64,000 nucleotides of DNA. It comes from Poindextera sp963719975. Lineage in GTDB: Bacteria > Pseudomonadota > Alphaproteobacteria > Caulobacterales > Caulobacteraceae. The notes under the pieces are model-generated. The model saw nothing but the letters and a program-made list of their open reading frames with translations. It searched no databases and was not told where the DNA came from. Both the position numbers and the translations under genes were made by a program. The stretch lies in NCBI GenBank assembly GCA_963719975.1, contig CAVRED010000009.1, positions 62,001 to 126,000 of the forward strand, given 5' to 3'. Positions 19,430 through 27,806 of the stretch are shown here, piece by piece (position 1 is the stretch's first letter; the number at the start of each line of letters is the position of its first letter).

Positions 19430-19902
19430 CGCCCAAGGTGCTGATCTATACGGATGGCGCCTGCCGCGGAAATCCGGGGCCTGGCGGTTGGGGCGCGATT
19501 CTCATCTCGGGCGAGCGCGAGCGCGAGATCTTCGGCGGCGACACCGACACCACCAACAACCGCATGGAGCTCACGGCCGCGATCGAGGCGCTGGTCGCGC
19601 TGAACCGCCCGTGCCAGGTCGAGCTGCACACCGACAGTCAGTACCTGAAACGCGGCGTGACCGAGTGGCTGTCGATCTGGAAGGGCCGCGGCTGGCGCAC
19701 GCTCAGCAAGGGCGCGGTCAAGAACGAGGACCTCTGGCGTCGGCTGGACGAGGCCCGCGCGCGCCATCAGGTCGACTGGCGCTGGGTGAAGGGCCACAGC
19801 GGCCACCCGATGAACGAGCGCGCCGATGCGCTCGCCCGTCGCGGGATGCTGGAGGCGCTGGGGGACACCGAGACCTTGACCAACTCGCCCGGCGGCGAAT
19901 AG
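19426..19902 (+). CDS. rnhA: Ribonuclease HI
   Basis: 158 residues, intact. Cleaves RNA in RNA-DNA hybrids. All four acidic residues of the DEDD active site are visible: YTDGACRGNPGPGGWGA (Asp), NNRMELTAAIEALVAL (Glu), ELHTDSQYLKRGVTEW (Asp) and NERADALARRG (Asp), with the basic-protrusion segment WKGRGWRTLSKG and VKGHSGHPMN with the catalytic histidine. Coupled to thrB by a 4-base overlap, a pairing often seen in alphaproteobacteria. Confidence 0.96.
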   Translation: MTPKVLIYTDGACRGNPGPGGWGAILISGEREREIFGGDTDTTNNRMELTAAIEALVALNRPCQVELHTDSQYLKRGVTEWLSIWKGRGWRTLSKGAVKNEDLWRRLDEARARHQVDWRWVKGHSGHPMNERADALARRGMLEALGDTETLTNSPGGE

Positions 19903-19918
19903 TTCAATCTCGAACTAT
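19899..19918. promoter_or_regulatory. Inverted-repeat operator at the MarR-type gene start
   Basis: ATAGTTC-AATCTC-GAACTAT, a perfect 7-bp inverted repeat with a 6-base spacer. It begins in the rnhA stop codon and ends at the first ATG of the MarR-type gene. MarR proteins usually bind such ~20-bp palindromes over their own promoter or start, so autoregulation is inferred. Confidence 0.55.
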
Positions 19919-19928
19919 GGAGGGGGCC

Positions 19929-20375
19929 GTGGCGCGTCCCGCCCGCAGTCGCGCGGATGTGCAGGTATTCGCCGAGATCGGCGTCATCGGCCAGCTGGCG
20001 CGCAACCGCGTGGAGCGCGCCCTGCCCGACGGCATGAGCCAGGCGCAGTTCGATCTCCTGGTGCACCTTGCCAGTCACGGCCGAGAGGAAAACCCCGCCG
20101 CGCTTGCCGCAGCGTTTCAGCTGACCAAGGGGGCGATGACCAACACCCTGCAGCGTCTCGCGAAGCAGGGTTTCGTGCGCGTCACGGACGACGAGGCGGA
20201 CGGCCGCCGCAAGCAGGTGGCGCTGACGGCGGCCGGCCAAGCGGCGATGAACGCCGCGATTCTTGCCACCCGGCCATTGATTGAGGACCTCCGCGCCCGC
20301 TTCGCCGACGCGGACTTCGAAGCCGCCCTGCCCTTCTTGAGCGCTCTCCGCGCCTGGCTCGACGAGAACCGCTAG
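19929..20375 (+). CDS. MarR-family transcriptional regulator
   Basis: ~148 residues, intact. Winged-helix dimeric regulator: ARNRVERALPDGMSQAQFDL, AFQLTKGAMTNTLQRLAKQG (recognition helix) and FVRVTDDEADGRRKQVALTA (wing). GTG at 19929 is preferred because a GGAGG lies 5 bases before it and the upstream ATG (19917) overlaps the inverted-repeat operator; both are in frame. The inducing ligand is unknown. TAG at 20373-20375 lies in a CTAG shared with the convergent NfeD-family gene. Confidence 0.85.
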   Translation: MARPARSRADVQVFAEIGVIGQLARNRVERALPDGMSQAQFDLLVHLASHGREENPAALAAAFQLTKGAMTNTLQRLAKQGFVRVTDDEADGRRKQVALTAAGQAAMNAAILATRPLIEDLRARFADADFEAALPFLSALRAWLDENR

Positions 20376-20836
20376 GCGCTGCGGACGACCAGACGGCCGC
20401 CTCCCTGGACGGAGACCACTTCGATGCGCGCGCCCGGCTCGGGCGCGGCCTGGCCCGGCTCGACTTCGGCCATCCACTCGGCGCCGTCGACGAACACTCG
20501 GCCTTGGCCGGCAGAGAACGGCGCCACCGCCTTGCCGAATCGGCCGGCCAGCCCGGACGCGCGGTTGGAGATGTCCGGTCCATCGTTCGGCGTGTGCCGC
20601 GGCATGAGCCGCCGCCCGACGATCGTGGAGATGATGGTGAGCACCGCGAACGCGATCAGCTGGTAGCCCGGCGGCAGCACGAGCCAGAGCGTGAGCACGG
20701 CGACCGCGCCCGCCGAAGCCGCCGGCCAGAGCAGGTAGCCCGAGGCGGTCGGGACCTCGAGGGCCAGGAAGACGGCGCCGACCGCGAGCCAGACCCAGAA
20801 CGGGTGCGTCTCGTAGATGATGACGAGCGTCTGCAT
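20372..20836 (-). CDS. NfeD-family membrane protein
   Basis: 154 residues. Three or four N-terminal hydrophobic helices (FWVWLAVGAVFLALEVPTAS, LLWPAASAGAVAVLTLWLVL, LIAFAVLTIISTIVGRRL) followed by a small C-terminal OB-fold domain (GLAGRFGKAVAPFSAGQGRV, GARIEVVSVQGGGRLVV). NfeD-type proteins partner with SPFH proteins in membrane microdomains or quality control. Starts 8 bases after the end of the SPFH gene, so the two form an operon. Confidence 0.85.
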   Translation of the reverse strand: MQTLVIIYETHPFWVWLAVGAVFLALEVPTASGYLLWPAASAGAVAVLTLWLVLPPGYQLIAFAVLTIISTIVGRRLMPRHTPNDGPDISNRASGLAGRFGKAVAPFSAGQGRVFVDGAEWMAEVEPGQAAPEPGARIEVVSVQGGGRLVVRSA

Positions 20837-20843
20837 GGCCGGC

Positions 20844-21809
20844 TCAGCCGCCTGCCGGCCGCGTCGGCGGGACACCCCCCGACCGGGGCGCGGCGCCGCC
20901 CGGCAATCCGGTGGCGTCCACCAGCGCGCCGATTCCGGCCAACGTGCCGACCAGCGCCGAGAACTCCGCAGGCACGATCACCGTCTTTTGCTGGTTGGAT
21001 TGCGCGAGCAGCGCAAAGGCCTCGACGTACTTCTGCGCGATGAAGTAGTTCAGCGCGTTCATGCTGCCGGCCTCGATGGCGTCAGAGACCATCTTGGTCG
21101 CGGTGGCCTCGGCCTGGGCGGAGCGCTCGCGAGCCTCCGCCGCGCGAAAGGCGGCCTCGCGCCGTCCCTCGGCCTCCAGCACCGTGGACTGCTTCGAGCC
21201 CTCGGCGCGGGTAATGGCGGCCTGCTTCTCGCCTTCCGCCTCGGTGATCACCGCGCGCCGCTCGCGCTCGGCCTTCATCTGCCGGGTCATAGCGTTCGTA
21301 ATGTCAGGCGGCGGCTGCAGGTCCTTGATCTCGATCCGGGTCGCCTTCACGCCCCATGGCTCGGTGGCCTGGTCAATAGCCGCGAGCAGGCGGGTGTTGA
21401 TTGACTCCCGCTGCGAGAGCACGTCGTCCAGGTCCATCGAGCCAACCACCGTTCTGAGGTTGGTCTGCGCCAGCTGGCCGATCGCATAGGTGAGGTTGTC
21501 GACCCGATACACCGCGTTCGCCGCGTCGATGACCTGGATGAAGACGATGGCGTCGACCTGGACCGAGACGTTGTCCTTGGTGATCACCTCTTGCTGGGCG
21601 ACCGGCAGCACCTGCTCCATCATGTTGACGCGCCGGCCGATGGCCTCGACGAACGGCGTCAGGATGGTCATGCCGGGACGGATGGTGCGGACGTAACGGC
21701 CGAACCGCTCAACGGTGTATTCGCGCCCCTGGGGCACGATCTTGATGACGCTCGTGACCATGAAAAGGGCCACGATCGCCAGCGCGATAGCCGCAACGAT
21801 CAGCCACAT
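20844..21809 (-). CDS. SPFH/stomatin (QmcA-like) membrane protein
   Basis: 321 residues, intact. One N-terminal membrane anchor (WLIVAAIALAIVALFMVTSV), then the SPFH/band 7 domain: IVPQGREYTVERFGRYVRTI, PGMTILTPFVEAIGRRVNM, and QQEVITKDNVSVQVDAIVF. A long coiled coil rich in A, E and R follows (ITEAEGEKQAAITRAEGSKQ), then a glycine/proline-rich tail. The stomatin-NfeD pair is a widespread two-gene unit that scaffolds membrane protein complexes; no specific client is visible. Confidence 0.9.
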   Translation of the reverse strand: MWLIVAAIALAIVALFMVTSVIKIVPQGREYTVERFGRYVRTIRPGMTILTPFVEAIGRRVNMMEQVLPVAQQEVITKDNVSVQVDAIVFIQVIDAANAVYRVDNLTYAIGQLAQTNLRTVVGSMDLDDVLSQRESINTRLLAAIDQATEPWGVKATRIEIKDLQPPPDITNAMTRQMKAERERRAVITEAEGEKQAAITRAEGSKQSTVLEAEGRREAAFRAAEARERSAQAEATATKMVSDAIEAGSMNALNYFIAQKYVEAFALLAQSNQQKTVIVPAEFSALVGTLAGIGALVDATGLPGGAAPRSGGVPPTRPAGG

Positions 21810-21841
21810 ATCAGACTCTCTCCCAGCCGCCCGGGTCGAGC

Positions 21842-22231
21842 CTAGCGCGTCGCCGCGTCATCCGCCACAGAACCGCTCAAGGTTACAGCGAGTTCACCTC
21901 CCTTCTGGGCGACACGGGCGGCTTCCTGCCGCGCGCGAGCGTTGCAGGTCGGGAAGCCTTGCCGGCCCGCGAGGAAACCGTCGTTGAAGGAATCGGTCAG
22001 CCGGCGGGCGAACGGCGCATCGGGCTGTTCGGCGGCGACCAGCTGTTGCATGCGGGTCCGCCAGTATTGATCGGATGCGCCGGTGCAGGCCTGGCGAAGC
22101 GCGTGGCTCTCGCCGATCACGTACGCGAGCGCGACCAGGGTCTGCCGCTCGGCGGGGTCGCGCTCCTGGGCGAATGCCACGGGGGTGGATGCGGCCGCCA
22201 GCAGCGCCGCGAGGAGCGAGCGCCGGATCAC
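21842..22231 (-). CDS. TIGR02301-like secreted protein
   Basis: 129 residues from a GTG start. Signal peptide RRSLLAALLAAASTPVAFAQ, then TLVALAYVIGESHALRQACT, WRTRMQQLVAAEQPDAPFAR and SFNDGFLAGRQGFPTCNARA, which match the alphaproteobacterial TIGR02301 pattern including the two cysteines. Function unknown; probably periplasmic. GTG overlaps the upstream gene's stop (GTGA at 22231-22228), so it is the last gene of an operon with the VOC and Nudix-exonuclease genes. Confidence 0.75.
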   Translation of the reverse strand: MIRRSLLAALLAAASTPVAFAQERDPAERQTLVALAYVIGESHALRQACTGASDQYWRTRMQQLVAAEQPDAPFARRLTDSFNDGFLAGRQGFPTCNARARQEAARVAQKGGELAVTLSGSVADDAATR

Positions 22232-23259
22232 GGCGTCTCCCAGCGCCCGAGCAGGACACCAAGCAGGTGCGCATACCCGCGCGCATCGTCGATCGCGCGG
22301 TGAGTGTGTTCGTGCAGGCCGAGCCAGGCGGCGGGCAGGCTGGCGGGGCGACAGGTCCAGATCGGCTGACGGGTGCGCGCGGCGGCCAATGTGCGCAGGC
22401 AAAGGCCCGAGCCGTCGAACAGGCGGTCTTTCTCGTAAGGCCCTTCGACCAGGCCGTGATCTGTGAAGCGCCGGAGGTAGAAGTCGATCCAGCCGCCGTC
22501 GAACGCCAGCGGGAACGCCGCGAAGATGCGGCCCTGCTCGAACCCCCGGACCCAGGCTTCGAAGTTGCGCATGACCGGCTGGGCAGGCTGCGGGTCGCTC
22601 GTGGCCGCCGCCCAGGCCTCTGGCTGGGTCTTGAACCAGGCCAGAGTCTCGGGGCTGGGCGCGGCGCCCGGCAGCGGCTCGAGCACCGCCTCGAAGACGC
22701 CCTTCTCGACGCCGTCGGCCGTCACCGCCACCGAGGCGAAGGAGATCATCGAGTTCGGCCCCGGCCGCGGTCCATCGCACTCGATGTCAGTCACGATGTA
22801 GACTGGGTCGCGCATCGGACGCTCAACCCCCAGCAGCGGCTCGCGGCCCGCCGCCGCCCGCGGGCCGTAACGTTCGACCGCGGCGGCGATCACGCGTCGA
22901 GTCTCCGACCATGCCACCAGCCGCATCGCCTCGGCCAGGCTGACGAACCGGGCCTCGAGCGCGTCGTCGCCCGCCCGCGGCTGTCCCGAGACCCAGCGCG
23001 CCGCGTAGTCGATCAGGACCGCCTGGCGGACCTCGCTCGCATGGTCGATGACATCGATGAGGCCAAGAATGGCGGCGGTGACGCCGGTCTCCTCCTCAAG
23101 CTCGCGTAGCGCCGCCTGGGCGACTCCTTCGCCCAGCTCCATCCGACCGCCCGGGATGCTCCACTCGCCGGCGCGCGGCGGCTGGCCGCGGCGGATCAGG
23201 AGAACCTCGTCGCCGCGCAGGCAGACGACGCCCGCGCATGGCACGGGGTGCTCGCTCAT
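22228..23259 (-). CDS. Nudix hydrolase joined in frame to a DEDDh 3'-5' exonuclease
   Basis: One open frame of 343 residues with two domains. Residues 1-~145: Nudix domain, SIPGGRMELGEGVAQAALRE then LEEETGV, an almost perfect Nudix box, hydrolysing a nucleoside-diphosphate-type substrate. From about residue 150: MRDPVYIVTDIECDGPRPGP starts a DnaQ-type exonuclease (Asp-Ile-Glu), with FDGGWIDFYL and HRAIDDARGYA (His-x4-Asp) completing a DEDDh site. The internal ATG at about 22812 would be a good start for a separate exonuclease, and a TGA lies in another frame just before it. So either a real fusion or two adjacent genes merged by a sequence error. Overlaps its neighbours at both ends by 4 bases. 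Confidence 0.75.
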   Translation of the reverse strand: MSEHPVPCAGVVCLRGDEVLLIRRGQPPRAGEWSIPGGRMELGEGVAQAALRELEEETGVTAAILGLIDVIDHASEVRQAVLIDYAARWVSGQPRAGDDALEARFVSLAEAMRLVAWSETRRVIAAAVERYGPRAAAGREPLLGVERPMRDPVYIVTDIECDGPRPGPNSMISFASVAVTADGVEKGVFEAVLEPLPGAAPSPETLAWFKTQPEAWAAATSDPQPAQPVMRNFEAWVRGFEQGRIFAAFPLAFDGGWIDFYLRRFTDHGLVEGPYEKDRLFDGSGLCLRTLAAARTRQPIWTCRPASLPAAWLGLHEHTHRAIDDARGYAHLLGVLLGRWETP

Positions 23260-23690
23260 AGCTTGGGGGGCGGTCCGCCAAGTGCGCGGTCGCTCGGGCT
23301 CATCAGCCCGACCGGATTGCCATCCGGGTCCTCGACGATGGCGAAGCGCGCGCCCCAGAACACGTCGTACGGCGGCTGAAGACCCTGATGTTCGTGGCTG
23401 ATCAGGTCCTCGTAGACCTTGTCGACCGCCTCGCGGCTGGGCAGACGAAAGCCGATCAAGACCCGCCCCCGGTCGGCGGCGTAACCTTCGTTGTAGTGCC
23501 GGGCGAGCGGCTGACTGTCGAGGGCGAAGTCGCAGGGCTCATCGCTCGTGATCGACACATGGTGGATGCCGCTGGGCGTGCTCCAAATCGCCGACTCGGG
23601 GATGTCGACACCCAGGCGCCGGTAGAAGGCCAAGGTGCGATCCATGTCGCGCACGACGAGATTGATCTGATCGAAAACCGCCTCGGCCAT
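23256..23690 (-). CDS. VOC (glyoxalase/dioxygenase-fold) protein
   Basis: 144 residues, intact. Paired beta-alpha-beta-beta-beta units: FDQINLVVRDMDRTLAFYRR, GIHHVSITSDEPCDFAL, GYAADRGRVLIGFRLPSREA and WGARFAIVEDPDGNPVGLMS. ARFAIVEDPDGNPVGL is the typical C-terminal VOC signature with the metal-binding glutamate. Substrate unknown; lyase, dioxygenase and resistance proteins share the fold. First gene of an operon whose following genes overlap by ATGA and GTGA. Confidence 0.82.
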   Translation of the reverse strand: MAEAVFDQINLVVRDMDRTLAFYRRLGVDIPESAIWSTPSGIHHVSITSDEPCDFALDSQPLARHYNEGYAADRGRVLIGFRLPSREAVDKVYEDLISHEHQGLQPPYDVFWGARFAIVEDPDGNPVGLMSPSDRALGGPPPKL

Positions 23691-23729
23691 CGCAGCGACG
23701 CCCCCTCGTTGAACCGTTCCGGATGCGTC

Positions 23730-24530
23730 CTACTGCGCCGTCCAGCCGCCGTCGATGGAAAGGGCCGCCCCATTGACCGAGCCGCCGAGATCGCTGACCA
23801 GATAGAGCATGAGGCTCGCCAGTTCGTGGAACTCAACGAACCGCTTGGTCGGTTGGGCGGCGAGGATCACGTCGCGCATCACCTGGTCGGGAGGCATCTT
23901 GCGCGCCTTCGCCTGGTCGGCGATCTGCGCCTCGACAAGCGATGTCTTCACGTAGCCGGGGCAGATTGCGTTGCAGGTGACGCCGTCGAGGGCGACCTCG
24001 AGCGCGACGGTCTTGGTGAGACCCAGAAGTCCGTGCTTGGCCGCCACGTAGGCAGCCTTGAACGGCGAGGCGACCAGGGCGTGCGCCGAGGCGATGTTGA
24101 CGATGCGGCCGGCCTTCTGCGCCTTCATGAACGGCACGGCGGCCCGGATCGTGTGAAAGGCCGAAGTCAGGTTGATGGCGATGATCTGGTCCCACTTCTC
24201 GACCGGGAAGTCCTCGATCGGGGACACGTGCTGGACGCCGGCGTTGTTCACCAGGATGTCCAGCCGGCGGAACTTGCCGTGGGCGAAAGCGATCAGGTCG
24301 GCGATCTCCGCCGGCTTGGTCATGTCGGCGGGGTGGTAGAGCACCTTGACGCCATAGGCTTCGGCCAGCGCCGCTCGATCGTGCTCGATCTGCGTCGCCT
24401 CGCCGAGGCCGTTCAGGACCACGTCTGAACCGGCGGCGGCCAGGGCGTGGGCCAGCGCCTGCCCGATGCCGCTGGTAGAGCCGGTGACGACCGCCGCGCG
24501 GCCCTTCAGTCCCGCATGATCTTCAGCCAT
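23730..24530 (-). CDS. bdhA: 3-hydroxybutyrate dehydrogenase (SDR family)
   Basis: 266 residues, intact. Short-chain dehydrogenase with TGSTSGIGQALAHAL (NAD-binding), DILVNNAGVQHVSPIEDFP, IVNIASAHALVASPFKAAYV and the catalytic YVAAKHG. The segments VQHVSPIEDFPVEKWD, QAKARKMPPDQVMRDVILAA and QPTKRFVEFHELA are typical of D-3-hydroxybutyrate dehydrogenases, which interconvert acetoacetate and 3-hydroxybutyrate in ketone body or PHB metabolism. Ends SIDGGWTAQ as expected. Stands alone, ~40 bases upstream of the VOC gene. Confidence 0.88.
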   Translation of the reverse strand: MAEDHAGLKGRAAVVTGSTSGIGQALAHALAAAGSDVVLNGLGEATQIEHDRAALAEAYGVKVLYHPADMTKPAEIADLIAFAHGKFRRLDILVNNAGVQHVSPIEDFPVEKWDQIIAINLTSAFHTIRAAVPFMKAQKAGRIVNIASAHALVASPFKAAYVAAKHGLLGLTKTVALEVALDGVTCNAICPGYVKTSLVEAQIADQAKARKMPPDQVMRDVILAAQPTKRFVEFHELASLMLYLVSDLGGSVNGAALSIDGGWTAQ

Positions 24531-24605
24531 GCCGCAACGCTCGCTCGCTTGCCGTTTCGCCAGGCCGAGACTAGTCCGCGGGGGCGCGAAAGTCGCTGGC
24601 GGCGG

Positions 24606-25403
24606 TCACCCCTCCCGCGGAATCTTCGGCGGCGGCTGCAGCCGGGTGAAGACCCAGTCGGCCGTGCTCGAGAGGGTCCTATCGAAGGCGTACCCGGCGA
24701 CGTCGAACGCCTTCAGCTCCTCGGCCCGTTCGATCCGATGCTCGATGGCGTAGCGGGCCATCAGTCCCCTGGCGCGCTTGGCGTACAGCATCATCGCCCG
24801 AGGCGCATCGCCCTTGGACCTGTACTCCTTAAAATGGCAGGTCAGGTGCGGGACGCTCAGTGCTTCGGTGTCGACCGAACCGAAATACTCGGCGCTGGCG
24901 AGACAGACCAGGGTGGGGTCGGGCAGCCGCTCGGCGTCGCGGCTCAGCGTCTCGGCGATCGGCTTTCGCCAGAAGTCGTAGAGGCTGGCGCCGCGGCGGG
25001 TCTTCAGGCGGGTTCCCATCTCGAGGCGGTATGGCTGCAGCGCGTCGAGGGGTCGAAGCACGCCGTAGAGGCCAGAGAGGATGCGCAGGTGGGCTTGCGC
25101 CCACGCCAGCGCCCTCTTGTCGAGGGTGCGCGCCTGGAGGCCGTCGTACACGTCGCCTGCGAACGCCATCACGGCCTGTAGGCCCTCTTCGCTCTGCGCA
25201 TCGAAGCTCTGGAACCGCTGGTAGTTGAGATCGGCGAGGGCGTCGGAGATCGACATCAGGCGCTTGAGGTCGGCGCGTCGGAGCTTGCGGGTGATTTGGG
25301 CGAGCTCGGCTGTATCGGCCCTGAGTTCGGGCAACGTAAGCGAAAGACCCGCCAGCGTGGGCGCGAAGTCCAGCTTCTTCGCAGGCGAGAGGACCATCAG
25401 CAT
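24606..25403 (-). CDS. yaaA: YaaA/DUF328 peroxide-stress protein
   Basis: 265 residues, intact. MLMVLSPAKKLDFAPTLAGL is the family's N-terminal signature; YQRFQSFDAQSEEGLQAVMA, AFAGDVYDGLQART, LRILSGLYGVLRPLDALQPY, RLEMGTRLKTRRGASLYDFW and MMLYAKRARGLMARYAI follow in the family's order. In E. coli YaaA binds DNA and limits hydrogen peroxide damage by lowering free iron; this role is inferred by family. Confidence 0.93.
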   Translation of the reverse strand: MLMVLSPAKKLDFAPTLAGLSLTLPELRADTAELAQITRKLRRADLKRLMSISDALADLNYQRFQSFDAQSEEGLQAVMAFAGDVYDGLQARTLDKRALAWAQAHLRILSGLYGVLRPLDALQPYRLEMGTRLKTRRGASLYDFWRKPIAETLSRDAERLPDPTLVCLASAEYFGSVDTEALSVPHLTCHFKEYRSKGDAPRAMMLYAKRARGLMARYAIEHRIERAEELKAFDVAGYAFDRTLSSTADWVFTRLQPPPKIPREG

Positions 25404-25444
25404 ATGATCGCATTAGCCTCTGCTGGGCTCGCGCAAGGTACTGC

Positions 25445-26832
25445 TCAGAACAGCACCCTCGGGTTCATGATTCGGCCCGGATCGAGCGCGGCGCGGACGG
25501 CGCGGAGCGCGTCGACTTCCACCGGCGACTTGTAGCGCAAAGCCTCGAGCGATTTCATCGACCCGAGGCCGTGCTCGGCGGAGATCGAGCCGTCCATTGC
25601 CGCGGCGATGTCGTGCACCACCTCGGCGCCCTTGTCGCGCAAGGCCGTGTGCGCCGCCTGGTCTCCGCCGGCCGGCGCCAGCGCATCGAAGTGCACGTTG
25701 CCGTCGCCGACGTGACCGAAGGCGACCACGCGCGCGCCAGGCGAGACGCGGCCGACGGCGGCGCTCGCCTGCTCGATGAAGTCGGCGATGCGTGAGACCG
25801 GCACCGAGATGTCGTGCTTCCAGGCCGCGCCTTCCTTCTTCTGCCCGGGCGACTGGTCCTCGCGCACCGCCCAGAAGGCTCTTCGCCTGCGCCTCGCTCT
25901 GGGCGATGGCCGCGTCCTGGATCAGGTCGTCCTCGAGCGCGCGGGCGAGCAGCCGCTCCATCGCCGACTTCGGCGGCTCCCGGCTCGCCGGAGGCGATCT
26001 CGATCAGCGCATACCAGGGATGGTCGCCGGCCAACGGCCTGCGCCGATCGGCGATGTGGCGCACGACCAGCTCGATCCCGAGCGCGCCCATCAGCTCGAA
26101 CGCCTCCAGCGCGCCGCCGCTCTCGCCTTTGGCGCGGCCGAGCAGCGCGATGGCGTCGTGCGGAGTCTTCAGCCCGACGAACGCGACCGCCCGCGAGACC
26201 AGCATCGGCTGCAGCTTGAGCGCCGCGGCGGTCACGACGCCCAGCGTCCCCTCCGCCCCGATCAGCAGCTGCTTCAAGTCATAGCCGGTGTTGTCCTTGC
26301 GAAGGCGCCTCAGGCCATTCCAGACCTCGCCGTTCGGCAGCACCGCTTCCAGGCCCAGCACCTGGTCGCGCATGTTGCCGTAGCGAAGAACGGCGGTGCC
26401 CCCGGCGTTGGTCGACACCAGGCCCCCGATGGTCGCCGAGCCCTCGGACGCGACGCTGAGCGGGAAGCGGCGGCCGGCCGCCAGCGCCGCATCGTGCGTC
26501 GCCGCGAGCGTCACGCCGGCCTCGGCCACGATGACGTCGTCGATCGGGTCGACGTCTCGCACCGTACGCAGACGCTCTGTCGAGAGCAGGATCTCGCCTT
26601 GCGGGATCTGCCCGCCGACCAGGCCGGTGTTGCCGCCCTGCGGGGTGATGGCGACGCCCGAGGCCGCGCAGACGCCAACGACCGCGGCGACTTCGGCCGT
26701 GGTCTTCGGCAGGACCAGCAGGGGCGTCGTCCCGCTCCAGCGGTCGCGCCACTCAACGAGCTTGGGCGCGAGCCGCGCCGGATCGGTGCTCCAACCGTCC
26801 TCGCCGAGAACGGACTTGAGCCGCGAGATCAC
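25445..26832 (-). CDS. FAD-linked 2-hydroxyacid dehydrogenase/oxidase (two frame breaks)
   Basis: ~462 residues. FAD-binding type 4 (PCMH) domain: LLVLPKTTAEVAAVVGVCAA, VAITPQGGNTGLVGGQIPQG, VASEGSATIGGLVSTNAGGT and NTGYDLKQLLIGAEGTLGVV. The C-terminal cap has VVAFGHVGDGNVHFDALAP, with the HVGDGNVH motif of the GlcD/D-2-hydroxyglutarate/D-lactate dehydrogenase group, and SAEHGLGSMKSLEALRYKSP. Frame moves +1 near 25980 and near 25875. Which 2-hydroxyacid it uses cannot be told. It lies between yaaA and tsaC with short gaps. Confidence 0.85.
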
Positions 26833-26882
26833 ATCGGCCGGGAACGGGTGCGGTCATGGCCGAAAGCGTACCCCCGGCCGGG

Positions 26883-27806
26883 TCAGCCGACCAGACCGGC
26901 GGCGCGCGCCAGCCGGTCGTTGATCGCCTCGCCGAGGCCTTCGGGCGGGACCGGGGCGACGGCGATCGCCGTCGGCTTGGCGGCGTCGGCGGCGCGAAGC
27001 GTGGCGAACAGATTGGCCGCCGCCTCGCCCAGGTCGCCGGTCGGGCTGAGGCTGAAGACGAGCGGGCCGGACGCGGCGGGCCCGAACGCGAGGAAGGCCT
27101 CGCCCGGAAGCGGGGCCCGGGCGTTCAGCCGCAGCGGCGCCCGAGGCGCATAGTGGCGCGTCAGCCGACCGGGCGAGCGGTGCGCGTCGGCCCCCGCCTC
27201 GGCAAGCGGGCCGATGACGGCCTCGATGTCCGCGCGCGTCACCGCGCCGGGGCGGAGCAGCCGCGGCGGTCCGTCGAGCAACGCGACGACGGTGGACTCA
27301 AGCCCGATGGTGCAGGGGCCGCCATCGAGGGCGAACGCGGCGGACGCGCCGGTCTCGGCAACCGCATCGGCAAGGGTTGTCGGGCTCGGCCGGCCAGATT
27401 GGTTTGCCGACGGCGCGACGATCGGCCGGCCGAAGCGGGCGAGCACCGCACGCGCGATCGGATGCGCCGGGGCGCGCACGGCGACAGTGTCGAGCCCGGC
27501 CCGGGCGAGGTCGCAGACCGCCGCCGGATCGGCGAGCGGGGCCACGATCGTCAGCGGCCCGGGCCAGAACGCCTCGGCCAGTGCGAGCGCACGGCTGTCG
27601 AAGCGCGCGACGCGACGCGCCGCGGCCAGGTCTTCGACGTGAGCGATCAGCGGGTTGAAGCGTGGCCGGCCCTTGGCCTCGAACAGCTTGGCCACCGCCT
27701 CGGCGTTGGCCGCATCGGCGGCCAGGCCATAGACCGTCTCGGTCGGCAGGATGACGAGCTCGCCGGCCGCGAGCGCCTGGGCGGCGCGGGCGACGTCGGC
27801 GCTCAG
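26883..27806 (-). CDS. tsaC: L-threonylcarbamoyladenylate synthase (Sua5-type TsaC)
   Basis: ~307 residues. Makes threonylcarbamoyl-AMP for t6A37 modification of ANN-decoding tRNAs. YrdC domain: ILPTETVYGLAADAANAEAV, KGRPRFNPLIAHV, FWPGPLTIVAPL, VAVRAPAHPIARAVL, PIVAPSANQSGRPSPT and CTIGLESTVVALLDGPPRLL; C-terminal Sua5 domain with SPGRLTRHYAPRAPLRL. The frame has no ATG, GTG or TTG close to LSADVARAAQALAAGELVIL; the best-placed start is a CTG at 27806 that overlaps the likely stop of yceI (CTGA). The frame is open upstream into the yceI sequence, which I read as artefact. Confidence 0.88.
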   Translation of the reverse strand: MSADVARAAQALAAGELVILPTETVYGLAADAANAEAVAKLFEAKGRPRFNPLIAHVEDLAAARRVARFDSRALALAEAFWPGPLTIVAPLADPAAVCDLARAGLDTVAVRAPAHPIARAVLARFGRPIVAPSANQSGRPSPTTLADAVAETGASAAFALDGGPCTIGLESTVVALLDGPPRLLRPGAVTRADIEAVIGPLAEAGADAHRSPGRLTRHYAPRAPLRLNARAPLPGEAFLAFGPAASGPLVFSLSPTGDLGEAAANLFATLRAADAAKPTAIAVAPVPPEGLGEAINDRLARAAGLVG

